Part shown: positions 54,975 to 63,507 of the stretch, piece by piece
Layout of the letters: the number at the start of each line of letters is the position of its first letter
How positions within the stretch are numbered: position 1 is the first letter of the stretch
DNA from: Moellerella sp963519845
GTDB lineage: Bacteria; Pseudomonadota; Gammaproteobacteria; Enterobacterales; Enterobacteriaceae
Length of the DNA: 64,000 nucleotides
Direction of reading: 5' to 3'
Assembly: GCA_963519845.1 (NCBI GenBank)
Contig: CAUQNX010000015.1
Span: 1-64,000 of the forward strand
The notes under the pieces: generated by a model
The model's input: only the letters and a program-made list of their open reading frames with translations
Told to the model about the DNA's origin: nothing
Databases searched by the model: none
Translations under genes and position numbers: made by a program

Positions 54975-54992
54975 TTGGCATGATTTTCGCTT
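54975..54992 (+). promoter_or_regulatory. sigma54 promoter of glnA
   Basis: TTGGCATGATTTTCGCTT has GG at -24 and GC at -12 with exactly ten bases between, and closely resembles E. coli glnAp2. Transcription would start near 55002, giving a leader of about 93 bases. Confidence 0.88.
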
Positions 54993-55031
54993 ATAGATTA
55001 TATATGGTTTAAATAAAGCTAAAAATATAAA

Positions 55032-55066
55032 AGCAAAGTGATTCCACCCCATTAAGTCACTTTGCT
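55032..55066 (+). other. hairpin in the glnA leader
   Basis: agcaaagtga (55032-55041) and tcactttgct (55057-55066) form a perfect 10-bp stem with a 15-base loop between the sigma54 start and the ribosome-binding site. No T run follows, so it is not a terminator. mRNA stability or translational control are possible roles. Confidence 0.5.
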
Positions 55067-55094
55067 AGACCGACCCCAACTAGGAGAGCCGAGT

Positions 55095-56504
55095 ATGTCA
55101 GCTGAACATGTTTTATCACTAATTGAAGAGCACAAAATTAGATTTATCGATATGCGCTTTACTGATACTAAAGGTAAAGAACAACATATCACCATCCCTG
55201 CTCATCAAGTGGATGAAGACTTCTTTGAAGAAGGCAAAATGTTTGACGGCTCCTCAATTGGTGGCTGGAAAGGCATTAACGAATCAGACATGGTATTGAT
55301 GCCAGACCCATCTACAGCCATGTTAGACCCCTTTTTCGTTGATCCTACTCTGATCATTCGTTGTGATATTCTTGAGCCGGGCACTATGCAAGGCTACGAA
55401 CGCGATCCTCGTTCTATATCTAAACGTGCAGAAGATTTTCTACGCGCCAGCGGCATCGCTGATACCGTATTATTTGGCCCAGAGCCTGAGTTTTTCGTAT
55501 TTGATGATATTCGTTTTGGTAATGATATCTCCGGTGCTTATTATCATATCGATGATATTGAAGCGGCCTGGAATAGCGGAACTAAATATGAAGGCGGCAA
55601 TAAAGGCCACCGTCCTGTGGTAAAAGGTGGTTACTTCCCTGTTCCACCGGTGGATTCAGCTCAAGATATGCGTTCTGCCATGTGTATCACCATGGAAGAG
55701 ATGGGATTAGTCGTTGAAGCTCATCACCATGAAGTGGCGACTGCGGGTCAAAATGAAGTTGCAACCCGCTTCAATACCATGACTAAAAAAGCCGATGAAA
55801 CTCAAATCTATAAGTATGTTGTGCACAATGTGGCTCATGCTTATGGTAAAACAGCGACCTTTATGCCAAAACCTTTAGTTGGTGATAATGGCTCGGGTAT
55901 GCACTGCCATATGTCATTATCAAAAGATGGCGTGAACTTGTTTGCTGGTGATAAATACGGCGGTTTATCCGAAATGGCACTTTACTATATTGGCGGTATT
56001 ATCAAACATGCACGTGCTCTAAACGCCTTTACTAACCCAACAACTAACTCATACAAACGTTTGGTTCCGGGCTTTGAAGCACCTGTTATGTTGGCTTATT
56101 CTGCACGTAACCGCTCTGCCTCTATCCGTATTCCGGTCGTTGCCAGTACTAAAGCACGTCGTATTGAAGTTCGTTTCCCTGACCCAGCGGCGAATCCCTA
56201 TTTAGCCTTTGCTGCTCAATTAATGGCTGGCCTTGATGGCATTATCAATAAGATCCATCCGGGCGATGCAATGGATAAAAACTTATACGATTTACCACCA
56301 GAAGAAGCTAAAGAGATCCCAACAGTAGCGAACTCTTTAGAAGAAGCCTTAGCTGAATTAGATAAAAACCGTGAGTTCCTCACCCGTGGTGGTGTGTTTA
56401 CGGAAGATGCTATTGATGCTTATATCGAATTGGTTCGTGCGGATATTCAACGTGTTCGTATGGCGCCACACCCATTGGAATTTGAAATGTACTACAGCGT
56501 TTAA
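55095..56504 (+). CDS. glnA: glutamine synthetase type I
   Basis: Makes glutamine from glutamate, ammonia and ATP; dodecameric. The ATG at 55095 follows AGGAG and gives 469 aa, as in E. coli. The ammonia/Glu-binding segments include MFDGSSIGGWKGINESDM, the ATP-site FGPEPEFFVFDD, NGSGMHCHMSLSKDG and NRSASIRIP. Adenylylation site Tyr398 lies in NLYDLPPEE, so it is of the GlnE-regulated class. Expression is from a sigma54 promoter with upstream NtrC sites. It heads glnA-glnL-glnG. Confidence 0.98.
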   Translation: MSAEHVLSLIEEHKIRFIDMRFTDTKGKEQHITIPAHQVDEDFFEEGKMFDGSSIGGWKGINESDMVLMPDPSTAMLDPFFVDPTLIIRCDILEPGTMQGYERDPRSISKRAEDFLRASGIADTVLFGPEPEFFVFDDIRFGNDISGAYYHIDDIEAAWNSGTKYEGGNKGHRPVVKGGYFPVPPVDSAQDMRSAMCITMEEMGLVVEAHHHEVATAGQNEVATRFNTMTKKADETQIYKYVVHNVAHAYGKTATFMPKPLVGDNGSGMHCHMSLSKDGVNLFAGDKYGGLSEMALYYIGGIIKHARALNAFTNPTTNSYKRLVPGFEAPVMLAYSARNRSASIRIPVVASTKARRIEVRFPDPAANPYLAFAAQLMAGLDGIINKIHPGDAMDKNLYDLPPEEAKEIPTVANSLEEALAELDKNREFLTRGGVFTEDAIDAYIELVRADIQRVRMAPHPLEFEMYYSV

Positions 56505-56549
56505 CTTACGCCGTTCGCGCTGTTAGTTTTGCTTAACGTGGAATTATTT

Positions 56550-56574
56550 GCCCCATCTATGATGGGGCCTTTTA
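56550..56574 (+). terminator. terminator after glnA
   Basis: gccccatc pairs with gatggggc around a three-base loop, followed by cttttatt. It lies 46 bases after the stop and lets glnA be expressed above glnLG. In E. coli a small RNA (GlnZ) is processed from the glnA 3' region; I cannot tell whether one exists here. Confidence 0.85.
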
Positions 56575-56639
56575 TTCTCGAGTAGATTTCACTTTATTTT
56601 GTTTATCGAGTACCTGTTATCTGTGCAATTATTCTATAA

Positions 56640-56656
56640 TGCACCAAAATAGTGCA
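56640..56656 (+). promoter_or_regulatory. NtrC site at the glnL promoter
   Basis: tgcaccaaaatagtgca is a full dyad match to the NtrC consensus. It lies just before and against the glnL ribosome-binding site, so bound NtrC would repress glnLG transcription, as known for E. coli glnLp. Confidence 0.85.
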
Positions 56657-56669
56657 GGAGTTCGCCCAG

Positions 56670-57719
56670 ATGAAAACCGAAAATTTCCCCGCCTCTGAAC
56701 AAATTCTAGATTCGTTGATCAATAGTGTTCTGATTATTGATTATGAACTGATCATCCATTATGCCAATCATTCGGCGTTACAACTTTTGGCCCAGAGCCC
56801 GCGAAAACTATTCGGAACTCCCTTGCCTGTCCTTTTTAGTTACTGCTCGTTAAATGAAGAGTTGATGCTCAGCAGCCTAAAACAGGGGCAAAGTTTTACT
56901 GATAGCGAGGTCACGCTAGTTATTAATGGCCATTTTCACGTAATGTCGCTCAGCGCGCAGTCGCTCTCCGAGCAATTTATTCTGCTCGAGTTATCACAGA
57001 TGGACAGCCAACGCCGATTAAGCCAAGAGCAAGTACAAAATGCACAACAATTTGCTGCCCGCGAGTTGATCCGAGGGCTGGCTCACGAGATTAAGAATCC
57101 ATTAGGTGGCCTCAGAGGCGCTGCCCAGTTACTAGCCCGCGCACTACCCGATCCCGCTTTGCAAGAGTACACCACGGTAATTATCGAACAGGCGGATCGC
57201 TTACGGGTGCTTGTCGATCGTCTGCTAGGACCGCAATATCCAGGTCCTAAAACCAGCCAAAGTATCCATCATGTGGCAGAAAGTGTCTGTAGGCTGATCA
57301 ATCTAGAGAAGCCTGACAATGTTAACCTTATACGCGATTATGACCCAAGTTTGCCGGATATCGACCATTATCCCGACCAAATTGAGCAAGTTTTTTTAAA
57401 TATTGTTCGCAATGCATTGCAAGCCCTTGAAGGGACGGGAGGCAAAATCACCGTACGCACCCGCACTGCATTTCAAGTGACTCTGCAAGGTGAACGCTAT
57501 CGCCTAGCGGCAAGAATTGATATTGAAGATGATGGCCCGGGTATCCCACTGGCAATTCAAGATACGCTGTTCTATCCCATGGTCAGTGGTCGTGAAAATG
57601 GCACAGGTCTTGGCCTCTCAATTGCTCGCAGTCTTATTGATCAACACTCAGGTAAAATCGAGTTTAGCAGCTGGCCGGGACACACTGCTTTTTCCATCTA
57701 TTTACCCATTAAAAAGTAG
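56670..57719 (+). CDS. glnL: nitrogen regulation sensor kinase NtrB
   Basis: Cytoplasmic histidine kinase/phosphatase that, with PII, sets NtrC phosphorylation. The ATG at 56670 gives 349 aa, equal to E. coli NtrB; a GTG at 56652 overlaps the NtrC site and is rejected. An N-terminal PAS domain (about 10-110) is followed by the phospho-acceptor H139 in GLAHEIKNPLGG, then the N box (QVFLNIVRNALQAL), G1 (DIEDDGPGIP) and G2 (GTGLGLSIARSL). It lies nine bases before glnG. Confidence 0.96.
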   Translation: MKTENFPASEQILDSLINSVLIIDYELIIHYANHSALQLLAQSPRKLFGTPLPVLFSYCSLNEELMLSSLKQGQSFTDSEVTLVINGHFHVMSLSAQSLSEQFILLELSQMDSQRRLSQEQVQNAQQFAARELIRGLAHEIKNPLGGLRGAAQLLARALPDPALQEYTTVIIEQADRLRVLVDRLLGPQYPGPKTSQSIHHVAESVCRLINLEKPDNVNLIRDYDPSLPDIDHYPDQIEQVFLNIVRNALQALEGTGGKITVRTRTAFQVTLQGERYRLAARIDIEDDGPGIPLAIQDTLFYPMVSGRENGTGLGLSIARSLIDQHSGKIEFSSWPGHTAFSIYLPIKK

Positions 57720-57728
57720 GAGTTCAGG

Positions 57729-59165
57729 ATGCAACAAGGGAAAATTTGGGTTGTCGACGATGATAGTGCAATACGCTGGGTACTAGAACGCGCCCTCACG
57801 TCAGCACAGATGCACTGCACATGTTTTGACAGTGCTGATGCGGTATTAAACGCATTAGAAAACTCACATCCTGATGTTTTACTTTCCGATATTCGTATGC
57901 CGGGTATGGATGGTCTCAATTTACTCAATCAACTTAAGCAGTCACATCCTCTGCTACCTGTGATTATCATGACCGCCCACTCTGATTTAGATGCGGCGGT
58001 AAACGCATATCAACTCGGCGCTTTTGACTATCTCCCTAAGCCCTTTGATATTGATGAAACCGTGGCCTTAGTTGAACGTGCACTCAACCATTATCGTGAA
58101 CAACGTCAATCAGAACGAAGTAAAACGCCGCAATCGACCACCATGACGTCGATGATTGGCGAAGCACCCGCAATGCAAGAGGTCTATCGCATTATCGGTC
58201 GCCTATCACGCTCATCAATTAGTGTGCTAATCAATGGTGAATCAGGTACGGGGAAAGAGTTAGTCGCTCACGCCCTTCATCAACATAGTCCAAGAGCTAC
58301 CATGCCCTTTATTGCACTCAATATGGCGGCAATTCCCAAAGATTTGATTGAATCAGAACTCTTTGGCCATGAAAAAGGGGCCTTCACTGGCGCCAGTCAG
58401 GTTCGACAAGGCCGATTTGAACAAGCGAATGGCGGCTCACTATTTTTAGATGAGATCGGTGATATGCCATTGGATATTCAAACCCGATTACTGCGAGTTC
58501 TGGCAGAAGGGCAGTTTTATCGCATTGGGGGCTATACACCAGTTAAAGTTGATGTACGAATTATTGCGGCGACACACCAAAATTTAGAGAAACGCGTTGA
58601 GGAAGGCTTGTTTCGTGATGATCTCTTTCATCGCCTCAATGTCATACGTGTACAGCTGCCACCTTTGCGTGAAAGAATCGAAGACATTCCGATTCTTTCA
58701 CAACATTTTCTACAAAATACCGCCAAAGAACTGGCTGTCGATGCAAAAATGCTACATTCAGAGACAATACAAATTTTACAGCATCTTCCTTGGCCCGGTA
58801 ATGTCAGGCAATTAGAGAATGTTTGTCGCTGGTTAACTGTAATGGCGGCCAGCCAAGAAATTTTGCCACAAGATCTGCCTGAAGACTTACTTGAAAACCA
58901 TAAAAATCGTCAAATAGAGCCACTAACGGGTGAGATTGTCATTAAATCGGATCACTTATGGTTTGAACTACTGGCTAGTTGGACCTCACAGGCACTAGCA
59001 GAAGGGAAAGAGAACTTACTGACAGAAGCTACGCCACTATTAGAGCGCACCATGTTGCTCTGCGCATTAGACTATACTCATGGTCACAAACAAGAAGCGG
59101 CTCGACTATTAGGCTGGGGGCGAAATACGCTAACACGTAAGCTTAAAGAGTTAGGAATTGAATAA
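57729..59165 (+). CDS. glnG: nitrogen regulation response regulator NtrC
   Basis: Sigma54-dependent activator of nitrogen-limitation genes. The 478-aa protein (E. coli 469) has a receiver domain with D11/D12 and phospho-acceptor D54 (LLSDIRMPGMDG), the AAA+ domain with Walker A GESGTGKE (170-177), the sigma54 contact loop GAFTGA (217-222) and Walker B GGSLFLDEIGDMP. A Fis-type HTH (QEAARLLGWGRNTLTRKLKELG) lies at the C-terminus. GGAG precedes the ATG. It is convergent with the bactofilin gene. Confidence 0.97.
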   Translation: MQQGKIWVVDDDSAIRWVLERALTSAQMHCTCFDSADAVLNALENSHPDVLLSDIRMPGMDGLNLLNQLKQSHPLLPVIIMTAHSDLDAAVNAYQLGAFDYLPKPFDIDETVALVERALNHYREQRQSERSKTPQSTTMTSMIGEAPAMQEVYRIIGRLSRSSISVLINGESGTGKELVAHALHQHSPRATMPFIALNMAAIPKDLIESELFGHEKGAFTGASQVRQGRFEQANGGSLFLDEIGDMPLDIQTRLLRVLAEGQFYRIGGYTPVKVDVRIIAATHQNLEKRVEEGLFRDDLFHRLNVIRVQLPPLRERIEDIPILSQHFLQNTAKELAVDAKMLHSETIQILQHLPWPGNVRQLENVCRWLTVMAASQEILPQDLPEDLLENHKNRQIEPLTGEIVIKSDHLWFELLASWTSQALAEGKENLLTEATPLLERTMLLCALDYTHGHKQEAARLLGWGRNTLTRKLKELGIE

Positions 59166-59225
59166 TTCTTTTACCTGATCTGGCTCGGCCAATAGATACA
59201 AACTCAATCGTTATAAATAAAAATG

Positions 59226-59264
59226 TTACCTGTTTTATCCATCATCGATATTAAAAACAGGTAA
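59226..59264 (-). terminator. terminator between glnG and the bactofilin gene
   Basis: ttacctgtttt (59226-59236) and aaaacaggtaa (59254-59264) form a perfect 11-bp stem with a 17-base loop. The minus-strand side ends in catttttattt, so it mainly ends the bactofilin transcript; it may also stop glnG readthrough. Confidence 0.72.
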
Positions 59265-59278
59265 TGATCTTATTGGTA

Positions 59279-60001
59279 TCAGGCTTTTTTTGCGCCTTTC
59301 AGTTTATTGGCAATATTATCTTCTTTCATTATGTCTGATTTTTGTTCTTTATTATGCTCGACTTGATGAAGAGGTTTAGGTTCTATTCTCTGTTTCGCGG
59401 GCTCTGATTGACCAATAAACTTGCCCCCTTTGCGAATAGACATATTGACAGAATGACAAGTGCCATTAAAAGTACCTTGCTCAAGTATTTCTAAACTTTC
59501 ACCAATACAGATACCCTGCATATTGCCATCAATCAAAATAGAAGCCGCTTGTATTTCACCTTCAACACAACCACTGCGTAAAATAGAAACAGTACCCGTC
59601 TGTGTTGTAATATTACCTATCACTTTGCCATAAATTAGGATATTACCTGCAAGCGCTATATCTCCCGTCAAAACACTATCTTTGGATATAACGGTATCGC
59701 CTTTTTTATCTAAAATACTTTTTTTATCTACTTCATTGCTAACTACTTTAATCGCAGGCTCCTCAATTATAATTTGTTCTTTTGTTATGAGCTGCTCCTT
59801 TTTTTTACCGAACATTTTTTGTTTCCTTTTTAGATTAAAAAAATAGATGAGTAACAAGATAGTCAATGCTAGAAATAGATAACCAATAAAACTTTCTCGT
59901 TCAAAAATGAAGCAAAATAAAATCAATCCCCACACCAGATAAACTGACATCAGTATTAAATGATGAGTTCGCCCATTCGTTATTTTTTGTTCACTCTTCA
60001 C
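59279..60001 (-). CDS. ccmA: bactofilin with membrane anchor (CcmA-like)
   Basis: A 240-aa polymer-forming cytoskeletal protein. Two TM helices (about residues 15-33 and 38-55) are followed by a Lys-rich linker and a bactofilin domain (about 95-200) built from short beta-helix repeats (DSVLTGDIALAGNILIYGKV, SILRSGCVEGEIQAASILID, NMQGICIGESLEILEQGTFNG). The tail is charged. Bactofilins form filaments that localise envelope enzymes and shape cells. In Proteus mirabilis the relative CcmA affects cell curvature and swarming. The start is GTG at 60001 with an in-frame stop just upstream; an internal ATG at residue 18 is less suitable. It follows the Sel1 gene by 141 bases on the same strand. Confidence 0.85.
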   Translation of the reverse strand: MKSEQKITNGRTHHLILMSVYLVWGLILFCFIFERESFIGYLFLALTILLLIYFFNLKRKQKMFGKKKEQLITKEQIIIEEPAIKVVSNEVDKKSILDKKGDTVISKDSVLTGDIALAGNILIYGKVIGNITTQTGTVSILRSGCVEGEIQAASILIDGNMQGICIGESLEILEQGTFNGTCHSVNMSIRKGGKFIGQSEPAKQRIEPKPLHQVEHNKEQKSDIMKEDNIANKLKGAKKA

Positions 60002-60142
60002 AAATCACTCTATCTAACAGGGAGTCCATGCTCAAAATAGGAGAATGTGACTCCATGGTTGCTTAAGTTGATATTAGACTATTCATCATTAATATAATCA
60101 GTCAATTAAAGACGTCTTATTATTAAATTAGAGCGCTTAAAT

Positions 60143-60718
60143 TTATTTTTTCAGTGCTGTACAGGCATCTTGATGACCTGCTTTACAGGATTTCTCAAAC
60201 AGCGCTTTGGCTTTTTTATCATCGAAATCAACACCTTCACCATTGGTGTACATCTCACCTAATTGATACATCGCAGGTGGATATCCTTTATTTGCTGATT
60301 TTTCAAACCACTCTTTTGCCGTAATATAATTTTGTCTTACGCCCAATCCATTATAATAAATAACACCAAGAACGTTTTGAGAAGATTCGTTACCTTGCTT
60401 TGCTGATTTTTCAAACCATTTTCTGGCCGTTTCAACGTTCTGCTCAACACCCTCTCCATCAAAATACATAAAACCTAAAAACATTTGTGCATCTGGGTCG
60501 CCTTTCTGAGCGGCTTTATCGAGCCATTTTTTCGCTTTAGCGTTATTTTTTGGGATCTCTTTTCCTAGAAAATAACCAACGCCTAAAGTGGTTTGTGCTT
60601 TCACATCCCCTTTATTAGCGGCAGCTTCTATTTGAGCAAGAATCTCTTGATTTGTTGAGCTTAAAGCAGAATTCGTGCTTATCATCAATACAAACAGAGC
60701 AAATAAAACTTTATACAT
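60143..60718 (-). CDS. secreted Sel1-repeat protein
   Basis: A 191-aa protein with a signal peptide (MYKVLFALFVLMISTNSALSS). About four or five Sel1-type repeats follow, of the form A-x-x-G-x-x-x-A-Q-x-x-L-G-x-x-Y-x-x-G (TLGVGYFLGKEIPKNNAKAKKW, FLGFMYFDGEGVEQNVETARKW, VLGVIYYNGLGVRQNYITAKEW, QLGEMYTNGEGVDFDDKKAK). Sel1 repeats make alpha/alpha scaffolds for protein binding, here in the periplasm. An ATG four codons earlier (60730) touches GGAGG with no spacer, so I favour 60718. Two Cys near the C-terminus (SCKAGHQDAC) may form a disulfide. It lies upstream of the bactofilin gene and may be co-transcribed with it. Confidence 0.84.
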   Translation of the reverse strand: MYKVLFALFVLMISTNSALSSTNQEILAQIEAAANKGDVKAQTTLGVGYFLGKEIPKNNAKAKKWLDKAAQKGDPDAQMFLGFMYFDGEGVEQNVETARKWFEKSAKQGNESSQNVLGVIYYNGLGVRQNYITAKEWFEKSANKGYPPAMYQLGEMYTNGEGVDFDDKKAKALFEKSCKAGHQDACTALKK

Positions 60719-60883
60719 AATAGTACTCATCCTCCAAATAGATGTTGTTGATTAGCCGTTAAATATAGAATATAAGACCAGCCTATAAAGATAAATAGGT
60801 CAATGGTTACTACAAGTTACTTATAACAAACAAAGTATTTCCTACGGTTAATCTTATGGGGAATACCTTGTTTTGCAATCAGA

Positions 60884-62257
60884 TTATATAACGCGGGAAA
60901 ATTGACGTTGTCGCATTTGATTACGCAAATAGACATCAAAACACATACAAATATTGCGGATCAATAATCGGCCGCGAGGGGTAACAAAAATATCTTCAGC
61001 GCTGATCTCTACAAGCCCATCATCAATCATCGGCTGGAGCAGTCGCAAATCTTCAGCAAAGTGAGTGATAAAATCAATTTGATAAGCGTGGTTTATCTCG
61101 GCAAATTTCAAATGAAAATTACAAATCAGCGTCTTGATAACATCTCTACGTAAACAGTCATCTTCAGTTAGTGCCAGCCCACGCCACAAAGCCTGACCTT
61201 TACTTTCCACATCTGAGTAATAGGTTTTTAAATCTTTCTGATTTTGCGCATAATTATCGCCCAGCATACTGATTGCTGACACGCCCAATCCCAGTAAATC
61301 ACAATCGCCTTGAGTGGTATAACCTTGGAAATTACGATGTAAGATGCCTTCACGCTGAGCAATAGCCAACTCATCTTGCGGGCGAGCGAAGTGATCCATA
61401 CCAATAAATTGATAATCCTTTGAGGTTAGTGTCATGATCGTCTGTTGCAACATATCTAATTTTTGCTCGGCAGATGGCAAATCTTCATCTTTAATTTTTC
61501 GCTGAGCGGCGAATAAGTTAGGCATATGAGCATAATTAAACACACTCAGACGATCAGGTCCCAACTCGATAACTCTCTGTAAAGTAAAAGCAAAGCTCTC
61601 TGGGGTCTGCTTAGGCAGACCATAAATCAGGTCAATACTGGTTGAATTAAAGCCAGTATCACGGGCGCGCTGCACTAGAGCAAAAATAAAGTCCTCATCT
61701 TGCTCACGATTGACCAGACGTTGCACCTCTTTATTAAAATCCTGCACCCCCATGCTTAAACGATTAAAACCTTCGGCACGCAGATGGTCAATAACATCTA
61801 ATTCAATCTCTCTAGGGTCAATTTCTATCGACATTTCAACCTGATCAGAAAAATTGAAATGCGTTTTCAATAGCGAGACTAGATGGCTGATTTGTGTTTT
61901 ATCTAGATAAGTCGGTGTGCCGCCGCCCCAATGCATTTGAGTGACTAAGCGACCTTTAAGTAAGTTTGCGCGCTGAATAATTTCAATTTCAAGTCGTTCG
62001 AGGTATTCATCAGCTTTATGTTTCTGCCTTGTCACTAATTTATTACAACCACAGAAATAGCAAAGCTTATGACAGAAAGGAATATGGATATAAAGGGACA
62101 GAGGTCGCTCCGGATAGCGCTGCGTTGCCGCAATAAATGCGACTTCATCATACTGCTGGTTAAATTCCAGCGCCGTTGGATAGGAGGTATAGCGCGGGCC
62201 TGAATAATTATATTTTTGTATAAGAGGTAGATCCCACACAATACTTTGCTCTGACAT
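60884..62257 (-). CDS. hemN: oxygen-independent coproporphyrinogen III dehydrogenase
   Basis: Radical-SAM enzyme of haem synthesis under anaerobic conditions. The 457-aa protein (E. coli 457) has the 4Fe-4S motif C62-H-K-L-C66-Y-F-C69-G-C, the SAM-binding MHWGGGTPTYL and IDPREIELD, and the C-terminal HemN domain (GLALTEDDCLRRDVIKTLICNF). AAGGAAAC precedes the ATG. Order yihI-hemN next to glnG is as in E. coli. No clear FNR site was found in the long upstream gap. Confidence 0.97.
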   Translation of the reverse strand: MSEQSIVWDLPLIQKYNYSGPRYTSYPTALEFNQQYDEVAFIAATQRYPERPLSLYIHIPFCHKLCYFCGCNKLVTRQKHKADEYLERLEIEIIQRANLLKGRLVTQMHWGGGTPTYLDKTQISHLVSLLKTHFNFSDQVEMSIEIDPREIELDVIDHLRAEGFNRLSMGVQDFNKEVQRLVNREQDEDFIFALVQRARDTGFNSTSIDLIYGLPKQTPESFAFTLQRVIELGPDRLSVFNYAHMPNLFAAQRKIKDEDLPSAEQKLDMLQQTIMTLTSKDYQFIGMDHFARPQDELAIAQREGILHRNFQGYTTQGDCDLLGLGVSAISMLGDNYAQNQKDLKTYYSDVESKGQALWRGLALTEDDCLRRDVIKTLICNFHLKFAEINHAYQIDFITHFAEDLRLLQPMIDDGLVEISAEDIFVTPRGRLLIRNICMCFDVYLRNQMRQRQFSRVI

Positions 62258-62801
62258 ATCGTTTCCTTAATATCGCTGTTCAATCTTGGGAGTAAAAACC
62301 AGCGATTTGATCAAAATTCCAAACAAATGTTATTTATACCTAGGCTATTCGATAATAATGCCAACATAGGGCTAACTAGGCTAATAAGCGTATATTTATG
62401 CTTAATAATAACATAGCGCTTTTATTATACATCTGGTTGAGATCAGAATAGGCGGTTAATATCAAATCAGTATAAAAAAATCATTAATTATTCTATCGAA
62501 TATCGGTAAATTTAAGCTTTTCCAGATAAATCGCCGCCAATATGTGCCAATAAAATTAAAGTGAAGATAGCCTCATTAACAAATTTTTTTTGTCAATGAT
62601 ATTAGGTTTATGCAGAAAAAAGGGAGGTTAGTTGGCCGTCAATAGGGCTATAAGTGGGCAATTTGAGGAATGACAATCTTTGGTTGATCTTTATTACATA
62701 AGATTTGCCAGCAAATTAAATTCCATGCCATTTCAATTTATCTATTAAATGAGAAATGACACAGAATTTTCATGCTCACTAATGCGACGATAAAAAGAGA
62801 A
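62258..62801. other. long intergenic region hemN / yihI
   Basis: 544 bp of AT-rich DNA; the same gap in E. coli is much shorter. It holds the hemN promoter and the yihI 3' region. I see no credible coding sequence, tRNA or terminator hairpin. Two GGA-bearing stretches (gggaggttag near 62621; gaggaatga near 62664) are too few to call a Csr-type small RNA. Confidence 0.5.
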
Positions 62802-63308
62802 TTACTTCCCTTTTAACAGCTGCATAATATCGTCTTGCTTCTCTTCGTCTTCATCTTCTTCAGGGAATTCGATACCAAGCAATTTCATCAGCGTATCGAT
62901 ACGATCTAATTTGGTATTAATATACTGATGCTCTTCACGATTAAGTGTTTCACTATTTTCTAAGCGGGTTAATAACGCATCTAAACGATCGTCATTTTCC
63001 AGCATTGCCAGCTCTTTTTCTGGCGATATAGTGACAACGGGCTCTTTCGCTGCAGCTACTTTCTTCGCTGCTGACGCTTTTTTCGCTGACTCATCAATAA
63101 TTAGAGCAACAGGTACTTTGCTACCTAAACGCGGATCTGCACCCACTTTATCTTGTGAGTTCTTTCCGCTGCCGCTTTGGTCGTGATAACGGCTACCTGG
63201 GCTATTGCCACGATGTTTTTTCTGATGTTTACGCTCACGCCCTTCAATATTCAGTTCTGCGCGCGTTTTACGGTTTTTTCCCGCTGTCTTTCTCTTTGGT
63301 GAATCCAT
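62802..63308 (-). CDS. yihI: Der GTPase-activating protein YihI
   Basis: A 168-aa protein that in E. coli stimulates the GTPase Der and so tunes 50S assembly. It has a long basic, disordered N-terminal half (KRKTAGKNRKTRAELNIEGRERKHQKKHRG) and a C-terminal helix region (ENDDRLDALLTRLENSETLNREEHQYINTKLDRIDTLMKLLG) ending in an acidic tail (EEDEDEEKQDDIMQLLKGK). I chose ATG at 63308; the frame extends seven codons to a TTG that is unlikely. Confidence 0.92.
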   Translation of the reverse strand: MDSPKRKTAGKNRKTRAELNIEGRERKHQKKHRGNSPGSRYHDQSGSGKNSQDKVGADPRLGSKVPVALIIDESAKKASAAKKVAAAKEPVVTISPEKELAMLENDDRLDALLTRLENSETLNREEHQYINTKLDRIDTLMKLLGIEFPEEDEDEEKQDDIMQLLKGK

Positions 63309-63464
63309 AGCCTGTATACCTTTGATCAAATCGGTTTTCTGAAGCGGAATCTAACAGAAAGTCAGCAACGGTGAAAGTGATCTTCTGTCTTTGATTGAGT
63401 TCTCGGTGATATTAATAATTATCGCTATTAATTATAGCTTGAGATAATAGCAAACAAGAGGGGA

Positions 63465-63494
63465 TAACGGCTTCATATTTTTCTGAAGCCGTTA
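63465..63494 (-). terminator. hairpin after adeP
   Basis: taacggcttca (63465-63475) and tgaagccgtta (63484-63494) form a perfect 11-bp stem with an eight-base loop, 14 bases after the adeP stop. The minus strand continues with tcccctcttgttt, not a true T run, so it may be a weak terminator or 3' protector. Confidence 0.55.
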
Positions 63495-63507
63495 ATAAAA
63501 AGCTAAA

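Noticed and set aside
62621..62675. Possible CsrC-like small RNA with GGA motifs
   Set aside because: Only two GGA stretches, no visible hairpin series and no terminator, so the call is not supported.
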